DNA from: Thioclava pacifica DSM 10166
GTDB lineage: Bacteria; Pseudomonadota; Alphaproteobacteria; Rhodobacterales; Rhodobacteraceae
Assembly (NCBI RefSeq): GCF_000714535.1
Contig: NZ_AUND01000001.1
Span: forward strand, 558,001-622,000
DNA length: 64,000 nucleotides
Reading direction: 5' to 3'
Shown: one piece after another, positions 44,555-52,254 of the stretch
Position numbering within the stretch: position 1 is the first letter of the stretch
Layout: the number at the start of each line of letters is the position of its first letter
Translations under genes and position numbers: made by a program
Notes under the pieces: generated by a model
The model's input: only the letters and a program-made list of their open reading frames with translations
Told to the model about the DNA's origin: nothing
Database searches by the model: none

Positions 44555-45496
44555 TTAGGCCGCGCCCATCTCCTGGCGCGAGCCCGGAAGCGTGATGCCC
44601 TGTTCCGCGAGATCGGCTTCGAGCTTCTGATACCGCGCCCGGAAACGCGGCCCGTTGAGCCGCTCGGCCACGTTGCGGCAGACCAGCGCCTCGAGATAGG
44701 GGCGCTCCGCGTCTTGCAGGCTCGCAAGGATATTGCGCATGTAGCGCGGCAGGTTGCGCCGGGCGCGATAGAGGGTCCAGAACCGCGCTGCGTCGAACTG
44801 GTCGCGACAGGCCTCGGTCAGAATGTCGTCGAGGATCGACATGTCGCGCAGCATCCCCTCGGGTGTCTGGCCGAGATGGGGGCAAGGCAGGAGCGTCACG
44901 CAGGGGCGCGCGAAGAGCGCCGCATGCATCGCGTCGAGCCGCTCGCGCGGATCATAGATGACGAAGGCCTGCCCCACACCGTCCAGCATCTCGGGCGCGA
45001 AACCGTAGCGATCGGTGAAGGAGGTCCGGCGCATCTCGGGGAAACGATCGTCCCACCCGGCAAGACGCGGATCAAGCGTGGCCTGCGGGGCGAGCGCGAG
45101 CACCGTGGCGCCAGGCGCCGCAACCGAGAAGGCCGCCGCCGCATAGCCGCAGGCGCCCGCGCCATAGAACACGACCCGGTCGAAATCCTCGAAAAAGGCC
45201 TCGTCCACGAGCCGGTCGAAATAGGCAAAGACATGGGGGTCACGAAACCAGCTCTCGTCCGAGCAGATCAGCGCCAGCGAAGACCAGCCGTTTTCCTGCG
45301 CGAGCCGCAACCCGCGCGGCAGCGCAGTCTCGTCCTCGGCGGTGATCACCGCACGGCGCTCGAAGCTGACCAGAAGAACCGGGCCGTCATCGTGGAAGAC
45401 GGCATCATGCGAGGGGCCGAGCGGCTCGAAATAGCCGCTTTCCTCCACGACCTCTTCCAGCCGGGTCTGCCAATCGCTGTCGTCTTGCTTCGCCAT
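44555..45496 (-). CDS. Alpha/beta-hydrolase-like protein lacking the nucleophile serine
   Basis: A 313-residue cytoplasmic-looking protein homologous to the C-terminal third of the 740-residue protein at 49423-51645. Shared blocks include DRVVFYGAGACGYAAAAFS (there RVVFYGASMGGYAACAFS), APQATLD/SPQSTLD, YDPRERLDA/YDPYEPLDA and RARRNLPRYMR/RARRDFPRYQR. The nucleophile-elbow serine is replaced by glycine (G114; C116 lies two residues on), while a candidate acid (YDPRERLD) and histidine (PHLGQTP) are kept. It is therefore probably a non-catalytic or altered member. I see no PAPS-reductase motif, a label sometimes given to such proteins. It is transcribed with the neighbouring glycosyltransferase. 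Confidence 0.65.
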   Translation of the reverse strand: MAKQDDSDWQTRLEEVVEESGYFEPLGPSHDAVFHDDGPVLLVSFERRAVITAEDETALPRGLRLAQENGWSSLALICSDESWFRDPHVFAYFDRLVDEAFFEDFDRVVFYGAGACGYAAAAFSVAAPGATVLALAPQATLDPRLAGWDDRFPEMRRTSFTDRYGFAPEMLDGVGQAFVIYDPRERLDAMHAALFARPCVTLLPCPHLGQTPEGMLRDMSILDDILTEACRDQFDAARFWTLYRARRNLPRYMRNILASLQDAERPYLEALVCRNVAERLNGPRFRARYQKLEADLAEQGITLPGSRQEMGAA

Positions 45497-45699
45497 TCGC
45501 GTCTCGATTGCTGGCTCGTCTCATGCGCCGCCCGCGCGGGGTCTGAACCGATACTCAAAGAATATGGTCTTTGTATCAACCGATGAAAGCGGCACAAATG
45601 AGGGAGGACTGCGGAAAACTTCCGCCCCTGCGGTGTCCCGGAAACGACAAGTCCTTGGCCTCAATATTGTTTCCCAAAGCGCGACAGTATGAGCGAATT

Positions 45700-46737
45700 T
45701 CAGCCTTGTCTCGCGCGCAGCCCCATCGCCACGATCTGAGCGGCGGCTTCGCGCGGCAACGGGCGGCTTGGGGGACACAGGAGCAGGCGACCAAAGAGCG
45801 CGCGATAGGGCTCGTCTTGCATCAGCGCATCGAAGCGTGCGCGCCGCCATGCCACCGACTGGTCATGCAAGCGCGCAAGCTCCACATCCGCCATCAGCTC
45901 GGACCGGATCTCACCGGCCGGCGCGTCATAGCGTCGGATTGCCGTTTCCTCGTCGGTGCAGAAATTGCGCTCCACCCAGTAGGACATGTCAAAGGGCTCG
46001 GCCTGCCGGTTCGAGCGGCCGCGATCGCATTTCACCACATAGCTCTGCATCGCGCCGAGCGGATAGTGGTTGAGCTGCACCAGCTCGTAGGGGGCGCTGC
46101 CCGGAGGCGTGAAGAGCTTCTGGCGTTGGTAAAGCGCGGGCAGCTTGCGTCCCGATCCATCCACCCAGAGCGTGCCCGCGAGCTTGTCGTCTTGTGGAGC
46201 GCGCGGACGATGGACGCCGAGCTTGCCATAGGCTCCGTCATTGGCAAAAAGCGTCTTGAATATAGAGGCGCGCCAGGGCCAGAGCATGTCAGGCGGCGCG
46301 CAGCGGGTAAACTGCGCGGTGACGGGACGGTCCTCGAACCCGACCACGCCGCAATTGCCGAAAAGCCGCCAGGTCAGAGCGAAGGCCGTCGCCTGCGGCG
46401 CCGCCTCGAAGAGCGCCGAAAGCGTCCCATCCCCCGTCTTGATCGTGACGAACTCGTCGACATCGAGCACGGCGACCCAATCGGCCGCTTTCTTCAGTGG
46501 ATGGTGATCCGCCTGCTTGAGCGCGGCCCATTGCGGGCCTTCCTCCCAAGGCCCCGGATTGGGGACATGGGTCAGCCAACCCAAGGTCTCCAGCCGGTCG
46601 AGCATCGCATCGGTACCATCCGAGCAGTCATTTGAAAAAACGAGGAAATCCGTAAACCCGACGGCGCGGTGATGGGCCAGCCATTCGAGCAGGAAAGCCC
46701 CTTCGTTCTTCACGGTCGTGATCGCCAGCGCGCGCAT
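45700..46737 (-). CDS. Family 2-like glycosyltransferase (single GT-A domain)
   Basis: A 345-residue protein of the Glyco_tranf_2_4 group (GT2/GT92-like). It starts MRALAITTVKNEGAFLLEWL, continues with the nucleotide-sugar segment FLVFSNDCSDGTDAML and has D92-V-D94 in VLDVDEFVTIKTGDGTL as the DXD metal site. The conserved QLNHYPLGAMQSYVVK and WRLFGN motifs follow. It lacks transmembrane helices and probably acts at the cytoplasmic face. It is paralogous to the C-terminal half of the next gene. The 203-base gap to the hydrolase-like gene shows no clear promoter or terminator. The acceptor is unknown; capsule, LPS or protein glycan are possible. Confidence 0.85.
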   Translation of the reverse strand: MRALAITTVKNEGAFLLEWLAHHRAVGFTDFLVFSNDCSDGTDAMLDRLETLGWLTHVPNPGPWEEGPQWAALKQADHHPLKKAADWVAVLDVDEFVTIKTGDGTLSALFEAAPQATAFALTWRLFGNCGVVGFEDRPVTAQFTRCAPPDMLWPWRASIFKTLFANDGAYGKLGVHRPRAPQDDKLAGTLWVDGSGRKLPALYQRQKLFTPPGSAPYELVQLNHYPLGAMQSYVVKCDRGRSNRQAEPFDMSYWVERNFCTDEETAIRRYDAPAGEIRSELMADVELARLHDQSVAWRRARFDALMQDEPYRALFGRLLLCPPSRPLPREAAAQIVAMGLRARQG

Positions 46738-46821
46738 GGGCCGACTTTGCCAAGGGGCGTGTGATCAGGCAAGCGCGAAAGCGGGGATCGGGACGCCCGT
46801 GATGCCCGGGGCCGCTCCGCG

Positions 46822-46883
46822 GGGGATATTTGAAGCAGTTGGGGGAAAGGGATCGTCCAGTTCCAACTGCTTCAAATATCCCC
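46822..46883. repeat. Palindromic intergenic repeat, tail type B, copy 2
   Basis: A perfect 21-bp inverted repeat: GGGGATATTTGAAGCAGTTG plus G at 46822-46842 and its reverse complement at 46863-46883, with a 20-base loop. Outside it, CCGCCGGAGGCATCC and GTGCCACG (46882-46910) match the flank of the repeat at 60479. It lies between the two glycosyltransferase genes. Confidence 0.85.
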
Positions 46884-46924
46884 GCCGGAGGCATCCTCCA
46901 TGTGCCACGGGCGCAGGCGGGACT

Positions 46925-49243
46925 TCAGTGCTCGGCCTCGCCCACATGGCGCACGGTGAAGAAGAAATCAGGCGGCAGGTCGCGTTCATGCAGATCTTCG
47001 GGGATCACGTCGGGGCCGGCGTTGAAAACCGCCGAGCCGAAATGATGCAACATCCGCGAGAGCTTTTCGAAGCGCGGCGAGGTCAGGGTCTCGTAGAAGG
47101 CGCGCTGGTCGGGCCGCGCCATCAGCTCCTCGATCTTGGCGCGGTGGCAGGCGACGGAATGGGCATGCGCCGCGGCGATCTCGGGATCGGCCATGAGCCG
47201 GTCGAACTCGGCCCGTGCCGCGGGCAGCATGCGCTGGATCGAGAGGTCTTCCTCGGCATTGTGGTTCATCCGGAACCAGTAATTGAGCCCCTGGTCGCGA
47301 TCGACATGGTTCACCCGGCCGCGGTCGCGTTTCACCAGGAAGCTCTCGGCCGAGCGCACCGCGTAATGGTTGAGCTGCACCCAGTCATAGCCAAAGGTCT
47401 CGAGCGTCGACCGCCAGCCGTTGCGGAACATCTCGCGCGGCATTGGACGCCCCGAGCCGTTCAGCCAGCGCACCTGATCCCAGAGGTCGGGCACCAGTCC
47501 CTTTGGGCGGTGCACGCCGAGCTTCTTGTAGAGGTCGATATTGCGAAACAGCGTCTTGAAGCCCCAGGCCTGATGCGGCTTGCGCACGATCTCGGGGGCG
47601 CAGCGAGTGAACTGCCCGGTAATGAAGCTGTCTTCGTAAGGATGCACGTCTCCATTTCCGAAGAGCCGCCAGGTGAGCGAGATCATGTTCGCCTCGCCCA
47701 TCGCCGCATAGAGCGCATCGAGCGTGCCGTCGCCGATCTTGATATTGATGAACTCGTCGACATCCATGCAGATCGACCAACCCGCATTCTGGATCACCGG
47801 TTCATTTTCGGCCGCGGCCAGTGCGCCGTGCTGCGGTTTCATATCGACCATGGTGCGAAACGGGTTGTCGCGGTGCTCGACGATTCCTTTGCGCTGCAAC
47901 AGCTCCAGCATCGTGTCGGTGCCATCGGTGCAGTCATTGGTGTAGACGAGAAAATCATCCACCCCGATCGCGCGGTGATAGGCGATCCATTCGAGGATGA
48001 AGGGGCCTTCGTTCTTCATCGTTGTGACGATGCAGGTGCGGCCCGCCTTGATCGCCTGTTTCGGCGCCTGTTTCACTTTAGAGACCGGCGGGCGGATCGG
48101 CTTGAAGCCCCAAACATCGCGGGCGAGATGCAGCAGGCGCTCATCCTCGATCAGCGAGGTCTTGGGGGCGAGTTCTGCCGCCGAATAGCCCGGAACCCGC
48201 AGCGCCATCGCGCGCCAGAAGCCGAAGACCTGACCGGGATCGGGTTTGGCATAGCTCACCCGCATCATCCGCCAGGTGTTGTCCAACCCCGCCTTTTCAG
48301 GTGCGCAGCCCCAGCGGGCGATGCCGCGTCTTGCGTCGAACTGGCGGCAGATATGGTCGGGGAAACGCTCGGGCTGGCCGTTGCGCACCCGCCAGGGATA
48401 GCTGCGCCGACCGACGAGCAAAATCACACCGTTCTTCGCCTCCTGCACGGCGGCGAAGGCGCTGGGCGCATCGGGTTCGCGCTCCATCAGCAGGTCGGTC
48501 ACGTCGAGCAGCAAAACGGCGGCGGCGCGCGCGAAGAAGCGCCATTTGACGATCTCGAAGATCAGACCCGCACCCAGCGGCGCGCGCCAGGGATCGGGAG
48601 CGGGGGGCTCCATCCGGTCCTTGCCCGGCGCGTCGGGGGCGAGAAAAACATGGGATTCGGGGCCAAGGCCGGGCTTGCCCAGCGGCACCGGGCTTTCGAG
48701 CACAACCACCGCCATGTCCAGCTCGCGCAGCGCGAGGCCCTCGTCGAGCGCGGCGATAAAATCCGCGCGGGTGCCGGAGGGGCTGTCTTCGGGTGCTCGG
48801 TTCAGGATCACGGCGCCGGTCGCCCCGTGGTGGTCGTGATGCCAGCTCAGCCAGTCGAGTACGGTCTCGGGCGTTTCCTCGAGGCGCTGGCCGAAGAGAC
48901 AGTTGCGGCCCGCGAAGAGAGCCCAATCGGGCGCATCGGCCCTGATCTCGCGCAGCTCGGGCGCACCGTTGGGCGCGCAGGTCGCGATGCGGGTCGGGCC
49001 GGTCGGGTCGATCTCATAGAGCCCCATCGTGGCGCCGGCCACGTCGCGCGCCTCGATCAGCCGGGCGGCCCCGTCCACCGGGTCGGGGCATAGCTGATAT
49101 GTCTCGGAGGGATTGGCGAAGAAAGCGCGCAGGCGCTGGCGCGGACCCTCGGGGCGCTCGTCGGGGATCACGATGGCGTCGAGCAGCGCGGGATCGCCCG
49201 CCTGCGCCCGCAATTCCCGCCGGATCACCCGTTCTTCGTCCAT
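46925..49243 (-). CDS. Tandem glycosyltransferase with degenerate N-terminal GT-like domain
   Basis: A 772-residue protein. The C-terminal half (about residues 400-700) is a Glyco_tranf_2_4 domain like its neighbour: TCIVTTMKNEGPFILEWI, FLVYTNDCTDGTDTML, CMDVDEFINIKIGDGTL (DXD near residue 492) and WRLFGN. The N-terminal half repeats the same order of elements in decayed form: RNCLFGQRLEETPETVLDWL, GAVILNRAPEDSPSG, LLLDVTDLLM in place of DVDEF, and ILLVGRRSYPWRV. So one catalytic and one probably inactive GT-A domain appear joined. The start is ATG 49241-49243 (MDEERVIRRE) with a GAGGAACGAG site. It is divergent from the tri-domain gene. Confidence 0.78.
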   Translation of the reverse strand: MDEERVIRRELRAQAGDPALLDAIVIPDERPEGPRQRLRAFFANPSETYQLCPDPVDGAARLIEARDVAGATMGLYEIDPTGPTRIATCAPNGAPELREIRADAPDWALFAGRNCLFGQRLEETPETVLDWLSWHHDHHGATGAVILNRAPEDSPSGTRADFIAALDEGLALRELDMAVVVLESPVPLGKPGLGPESHVFLAPDAPGKDRMEPPAPDPWRAPLGAGLIFEIVKWRFFARAAAVLLLDVTDLLMEREPDAPSAFAAVQEAKNGVILLVGRRSYPWRVRNGQPERFPDHICRQFDARRGIARWGCAPEKAGLDNTWRMMRVSYAKPDPGQVFGFWRAMALRVPGYSAAELAPKTSLIEDERLLHLARDVWGFKPIRPPVSKVKQAPKQAIKAGRTCIVTTMKNEGPFILEWIAYHRAIGVDDFLVYTNDCTDGTDTMLELLQRKGIVEHRDNPFRTMVDMKPQHGALAAAENEPVIQNAGWSICMDVDEFINIKIGDGTLDALYAAMGEANMISLTWRLFGNGDVHPYEDSFITGQFTRCAPEIVRKPHQAWGFKTLFRNIDLYKKLGVHRPKGLVPDLWDQVRWLNGSGRPMPREMFRNGWRSTLETFGYDWVQLNHYAVRSAESFLVKRDRGRVNHVDRDQGLNYWFRMNHNAEEDLSIQRMLPAARAEFDRLMADPEIAAAHAHSVACHRAKIEELMARPDQRAFYETLTSPRFEKLSRMLHHFGSAVFNAGPDVIPEDLHERDLPPDFFFTVRHVGEAEH

Positions 49244-49323
49244 CTCGTTCCTCGCCTGCCTGTCGCGACGTGGTAGCACGCCGGCGCGGGCGCGTGAAAG
49301 ACTGCGCGCGCACAGGTCTCTGA

Positions 49324-49336
49324 TTTCCATTGGAAA
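49324..49336. promoter_or_regulatory. Palindrome in the divergent glycosyltransferase promoter region
   Basis: TTTCCATTGGAAA, a perfect 6-1-6 inverted repeat, lies midway in the 179-base spacer between the divergently transcribed genes ending 49243 and starting 49423. It could be an operator; no regulator family can be named. Confidence 0.3.
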
Positions 49337-49422
49337 AGGGCAAGCTCTCGGGCAGGATGCGGCAAAACCAAGGAAAAGCCGCAAGCGGGCAGAGCCGCGC
49401 GGCGAGAGGCGAAGGGCAGCGC

Positions 49423-51645
49423 ATGGCACGGGAACGCGAGGTTGGCACGCTTTGGATCGGCGGCGCGCTGAGCTGGATGGAGCAGCTTTGCCTGAAAAGC
49501 TTCGTCGACGCGGGTCAGAAGATCACGCTCTTTTCCTACGAAGACATCCCCAACGTGCCCGAGGGGGTGATCCGGCGCGACGGGCGCGAGGTGCTCGATA
49601 CTGACGATTTCATCAAGTACGAGAAGAAGGACAGTTTCGCGCTCTTTGCGGATTACTTCCGGATTCACATGATTGCGCAGAATCCGGGGCTGATCTGGAT
49701 CGACACGGATGTCTATTGCTGGCGCCCGATGGAGTACGAGAGCGACTATGTGATGGGCTATGAGCTGCCCAACTCGAAACGTGTCAACAATGCCGTTCTA
49801 GGTCTGCCTGCCGAGAGTGAAATCCTGAAGGATATCATTGGCTTCATGGAGGATCGTTATGCGATCCCGCCATTCCTGAAACCGGCGATGCGAGAAGACT
49901 ATGCCGCCGCGGCGCGGGCGGGCGAGCCGGTCCATGTGACCCAGCAGCCCTGGGGCGTCTGGGGGCCTATGATGATCTCGCATTTCGTGGAAAAACACGG
50001 GTTGCATGATCAGGTGCAGCCGCTCGAGGCTTTCTACCCGGTCACCTTCCGCGAGCGCACGATGATGATCCGCGAGGCCGCGAAGGTCGAGGAGAAGCTG
50101 ACCGACGAGACGACGGCGCTGCATCTGTGGGCATCGAACAAGCGCGAGCTGGGCCTGCGTTTCAACGGCATTCCGCGTGCCGGGAGTTTCTTCGACAAGC
50201 TTCTGAAGAAACACGATATTCGCCCGGAATTTGCACCCATCAAAGGGCGCGCGAAACTGGTCTTCGAGCAAAAGGGCGCGGATCTGGGACTGATCGAGGC
50301 GGCAGGGATGTCCGAGCTCTCGTCCATTGCGGATCTGGGGGGCACCTCGCCGGGGCTGGTGCTCGCAGCCCATGACCGCTGGGATTGCGATATCACCCTG
50401 ATCGACCTGAAACCGAACGGGAAATGGCCCGAGAGCGAGAGCGATTGGGTGGCAGGCTATCGCGCCTATCTGGCCGAGAACGGGGTCGATCCTGAGCGTA
50501 TCCGCTATGTCGGAAAGGCCGCCGATCTGCGCCCCGTCGATCTGCTGCTGAACCTCTCTGGCTTTGGAGATGTGAACAAGGTCAAGCATTTGAAGCCCGT
50601 TCTTGAGGCGGCGCTACATGCTGATAGCAAGATGCTGATGGATGTCCGCAAAGGCTCGGGCAGCTTTCCCTTCCTGCGCGATCACGGCACGAGCGAGATC
50701 CTCGAGGAATTCAGCGATGGCGGCGGCGGCAAGCAGATGCGGATCGCCTTTGCCCCGAACCCGCCTGCCGAGCAGGTGAGCGATCCGGGCTGGGCCGAGA
50801 TCGCGACGCAGCTCGCGGGCAAGGACGGGTTTTATACCGATAACGGGTCGCACAGCTTTCTCTACATCCCGCGTTCGCAGGACACGCTGGTCGTGACCTT
50901 CGACAATCTCGACATCGCGATGAACAAGCGCGATACGCGCAGGCCCTGGGGGTTTGAGTTCATCGAGAAGCAGGGCTGGTCGATGCTCGGCGCGATGGCG
51001 GGCGGCTGGACCTGGTATCGCGACCCTTGGGTCGGCGACGAGTTCGACCGGCTCGCGGGCGAAGGCTTCTTCGCGCAGTTCAAGCGGGTGGTGTTCTACG
51101 GCGCCTCGATGGGCGGCTACGCGGCCTGCGCCTTCTCGGCGGCCTGTCCGGGAGCGGATGTGGTGGCGATCTCGCCGCAATCGACACTCGACAAGTCCGT
51201 CGTGCCCTGGGAGACGCGTTACAAGGTGGCTTGGGACAGGGATTTTACCGGCAAATATGGCGATGCGGCGGAGGCGAGCCTCGCAGCGCGTAAGGTGACG
51301 ATTCTCTACGATCCCTATGAGCCGCTCGATGCGGGCCATGTGGACCGCTTCACCGGGGCAAATGTGATGAAGCTGCGGACGCCGCTTATGGGGCACCGTC
51401 TGGGGTCGTCGCTGCATCAGATGGGGTTGCTCAGTCCGATCCTGCTGGCCGCCCTCGATGGCAGTCTCAGCGAGGCGGATTTCCACCGTCGCCTGCGCGC
51501 GCGCCGAGACTTCCCGCGCTACCAGCGCGAACTGTTCCAGCGGGCTGTTGCGAAGGGCCACAAGGTGCTTGCCCGGCGCCTTGCCGAGTCGGTTCTCAAG
51601 CGCAACGACAACCGGGCGATCCGGCTCGGCCTGCGCGATCTGTGA
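49423..51645 (+). CDS. Three-domain protein: DXD glycosyltransferase + methyltransferase-like + alpha/beta-hydrolase-like
   Basis: A 740-residue protein. Residues 1-260 resemble GT32-type sugar transferases: TLWIGGALSWMEQLCLKSF, FALFADYFRIHMI and the DXD motif D94-T95-D96 in IWIDTDVYCWRPM. Residues about 290-450 look like a Rossmann/class I methyltransferase-like domain (SSIADLGGTSPG around D304; ITLIDLKPNG; LLLNLSGFGD), though a firm SAM motif is lacking. Residues about 470-740 are alpha/beta-hydrolase-like, with the elbow GASMGG (S562), candidate acid in YDPYEPLD and histidines in MGHRLGSSLH. This last domain is paralogous to the protein at 44555-45496. ATG 49423 follows GAAGGGCAGC. The function is probably glycan assembly and modification; the combination is unfamiliar to me. 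Confidence 0.72.
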   Translation: MAREREVGTLWIGGALSWMEQLCLKSFVDAGQKITLFSYEDIPNVPEGVIRRDGREVLDTDDFIKYEKKDSFALFADYFRIHMIAQNPGLIWIDTDVYCWRPMEYESDYVMGYELPNSKRVNNAVLGLPAESEILKDIIGFMEDRYAIPPFLKPAMREDYAAAARAGEPVHVTQQPWGVWGPMMISHFVEKHGLHDQVQPLEAFYPVTFRERTMMIREAAKVEEKLTDETTALHLWASNKRELGLRFNGIPRAGSFFDKLLKKHDIRPEFAPIKGRAKLVFEQKGADLGLIEAAGMSELSSIADLGGTSPGLVLAAHDRWDCDITLIDLKPNGKWPESESDWVAGYRAYLAENGVDPERIRYVGKAADLRPVDLLLNLSGFGDVNKVKHLKPVLEAALHADSKMLMDVRKGSGSFPFLRDHGTSEILEEFSDGGGGKQMRIAFAPNPPAEQVSDPGWAEIATQLAGKDGFYTDNGSHSFLYIPRSQDTLVVTFDNLDIAMNKRDTRRPWGFEFIEKQGWSMLGAMAGGWTWYRDPWVGDEFDRLAGEGFFAQFKRVVFYGASMGGYAACAFSAACPGADVVAISPQSTLDKSVVPWETRYKVAWDRDFTGKYGDAAEASLAARKVTILYDPYEPLDAGHVDRFTGANVMKLRTPLMGHRLGSSLHQMGLLSPILLAALDGSLSEADFHRRLRARRDFPRYQRELFQRAVAKGHKVLARRLAESVLKRNDNRAIRLGLRDL

Positions 51646-51799
51646 CGGACCTGCGGCGGGTTGTCGCAGATGGGCGGAAAGAACCTGAAACGTCTCGGGC
51701 CGATCGTTGAAAAAGGCCTTATTTTCACGGGTTCATCACCGATCTCTGGCTAAAACGTGACCCGGTGTACAACATGTCGCAGTTTAACCGGCTCTCGTT

Positions 51800-51813
51800 T
51801 TGACCTAAGTCAA
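51800..51813 (+). promoter_or_regulatory. FNR/FnrL-type binding site
   Basis: TTGACCTAAGTCAA, a perfect TTGAC-N4-GTCAA dyad matching the Rhodobacter FnrL consensus TTGAY-N4-RTCAA. Its centre (51806.5) is exactly 41.5 bases before position 51848, the start predicted from the TATCTA -10 at 51836-51841, which is class II activator geometry. Confidence 0.75.
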
Positions 51814-51835
51814 GTTCAGCACGCAGATACTCCCA

Positions 51836-51841
51836 TATCTA
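51836..51841 (+). promoter_or_regulatory. -10 element of the candidate sRNA promoter
   Basis: TATCTA, with no good -35, as expected for an activator-dependent promoter whose -35 region is covered by the FNR-type box. Confidence 0.55.
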
Positions 51842-51847
51842 CATGTG

Positions 51848-51970
51848 CATCGGGTTCTTGATCTCCCTGACGCGGCACTGCCGCCGGAACCCGAACAGAG
51901 GATCAGACGTTCTCCCTCGTCTTATCCCTAAAATGCGCCGCGGGTCTCCCTCCCGCGGCGCTTTAATTTT
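51848..51970 (+). ncRNA. Candidate FNR-activated sRNA with three anti-Shine-Dalgarno hairpins
   Basis: A predicted transcript of about 120 bases without an ORF. TCTCCCT occurs three times (51862-51868, 51911-51917, 51945-51951), each time exposed by structure. The first is unpaired inside a closed domain made by TCGGGTTC/GAACCCGA (51850-51857 with 51887-51894) that also holds a GCGGC/GCCGC hairpin. The second is in the loop of GACG/CGTC (51906-51909 with 51918-51921). The third is exactly the 7-base loop of the perfect 10-bp terminator stem GCGCCGCGGG/CCCGCGGCGC, followed by TTTAATTTT. Loop-displayed CUCCCU-type motifs are a hallmark of alphaproteobacterial trans-acting sRNAs that block ribosome sites. 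With the FNR-type box upstream it may be a functional counterpart of enterobacterial FnrS. I cannot name a known family. Confidence 0.7.
51935..51970 (+). terminator. Rho-independent terminator of the candidate sRNA
   Basis: A perfect 10-bp stem (51935-51944 with 51952-51961), loop TCTCCCT, tail TTTAATTTT. Confidence 0.9.
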
Positions 51971-52200
51971 CCGGGGTCTGAATTTGGTGGTGAGGGCTGC
52001 GCTTGTGCCGCCCCGGGTGGGTCGTGTGCCGCGCTCCTCCTTGGACGGCGCGTTTGCCTAGGCGCGTCGTCGGCGCCGTTGCTGGCGTTCTTGCGGGATA
52101 GAGCGATGACCTTGGCCGGGAACAACCCCGCCCGGGGGGCGGGCGCCGGGCTCAGGTCAGAACCGCCATCTCTTGCGGCCTTCTGAACCCGTCGCTCCAA
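51971..52200. other. Intergenic stretch without recognisable gene
   Basis: Between the sRNA terminator and the convergent infC terminator I see only GC-rich partial palindromes (for example GACGGCGCG ... GGCGCGTCGTC near 52045-52075 and a CCCCGCCCGGGGGGCGGGC stretch near 52124-52144). No ORF with a ribosome site and no RNA gene is evident. Confidence 0.5.
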
Positions 52201-52230
52201 AGACAAAAGCCCTCCCGCAAGGGGAGGGCT
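52201..52230 (-). terminator. Rho-independent terminator of infC
   Basis: On the minus strand, AGCCCTCCC/GGGAGGGCT (52222-52230 with 52208-52216) is followed by TTTTGTCT. It is 25 bases after the infC stop. Confidence 0.88.
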
Positions 52231-52254
52231 TCGAAATCGTCCTGATGGATCGCC

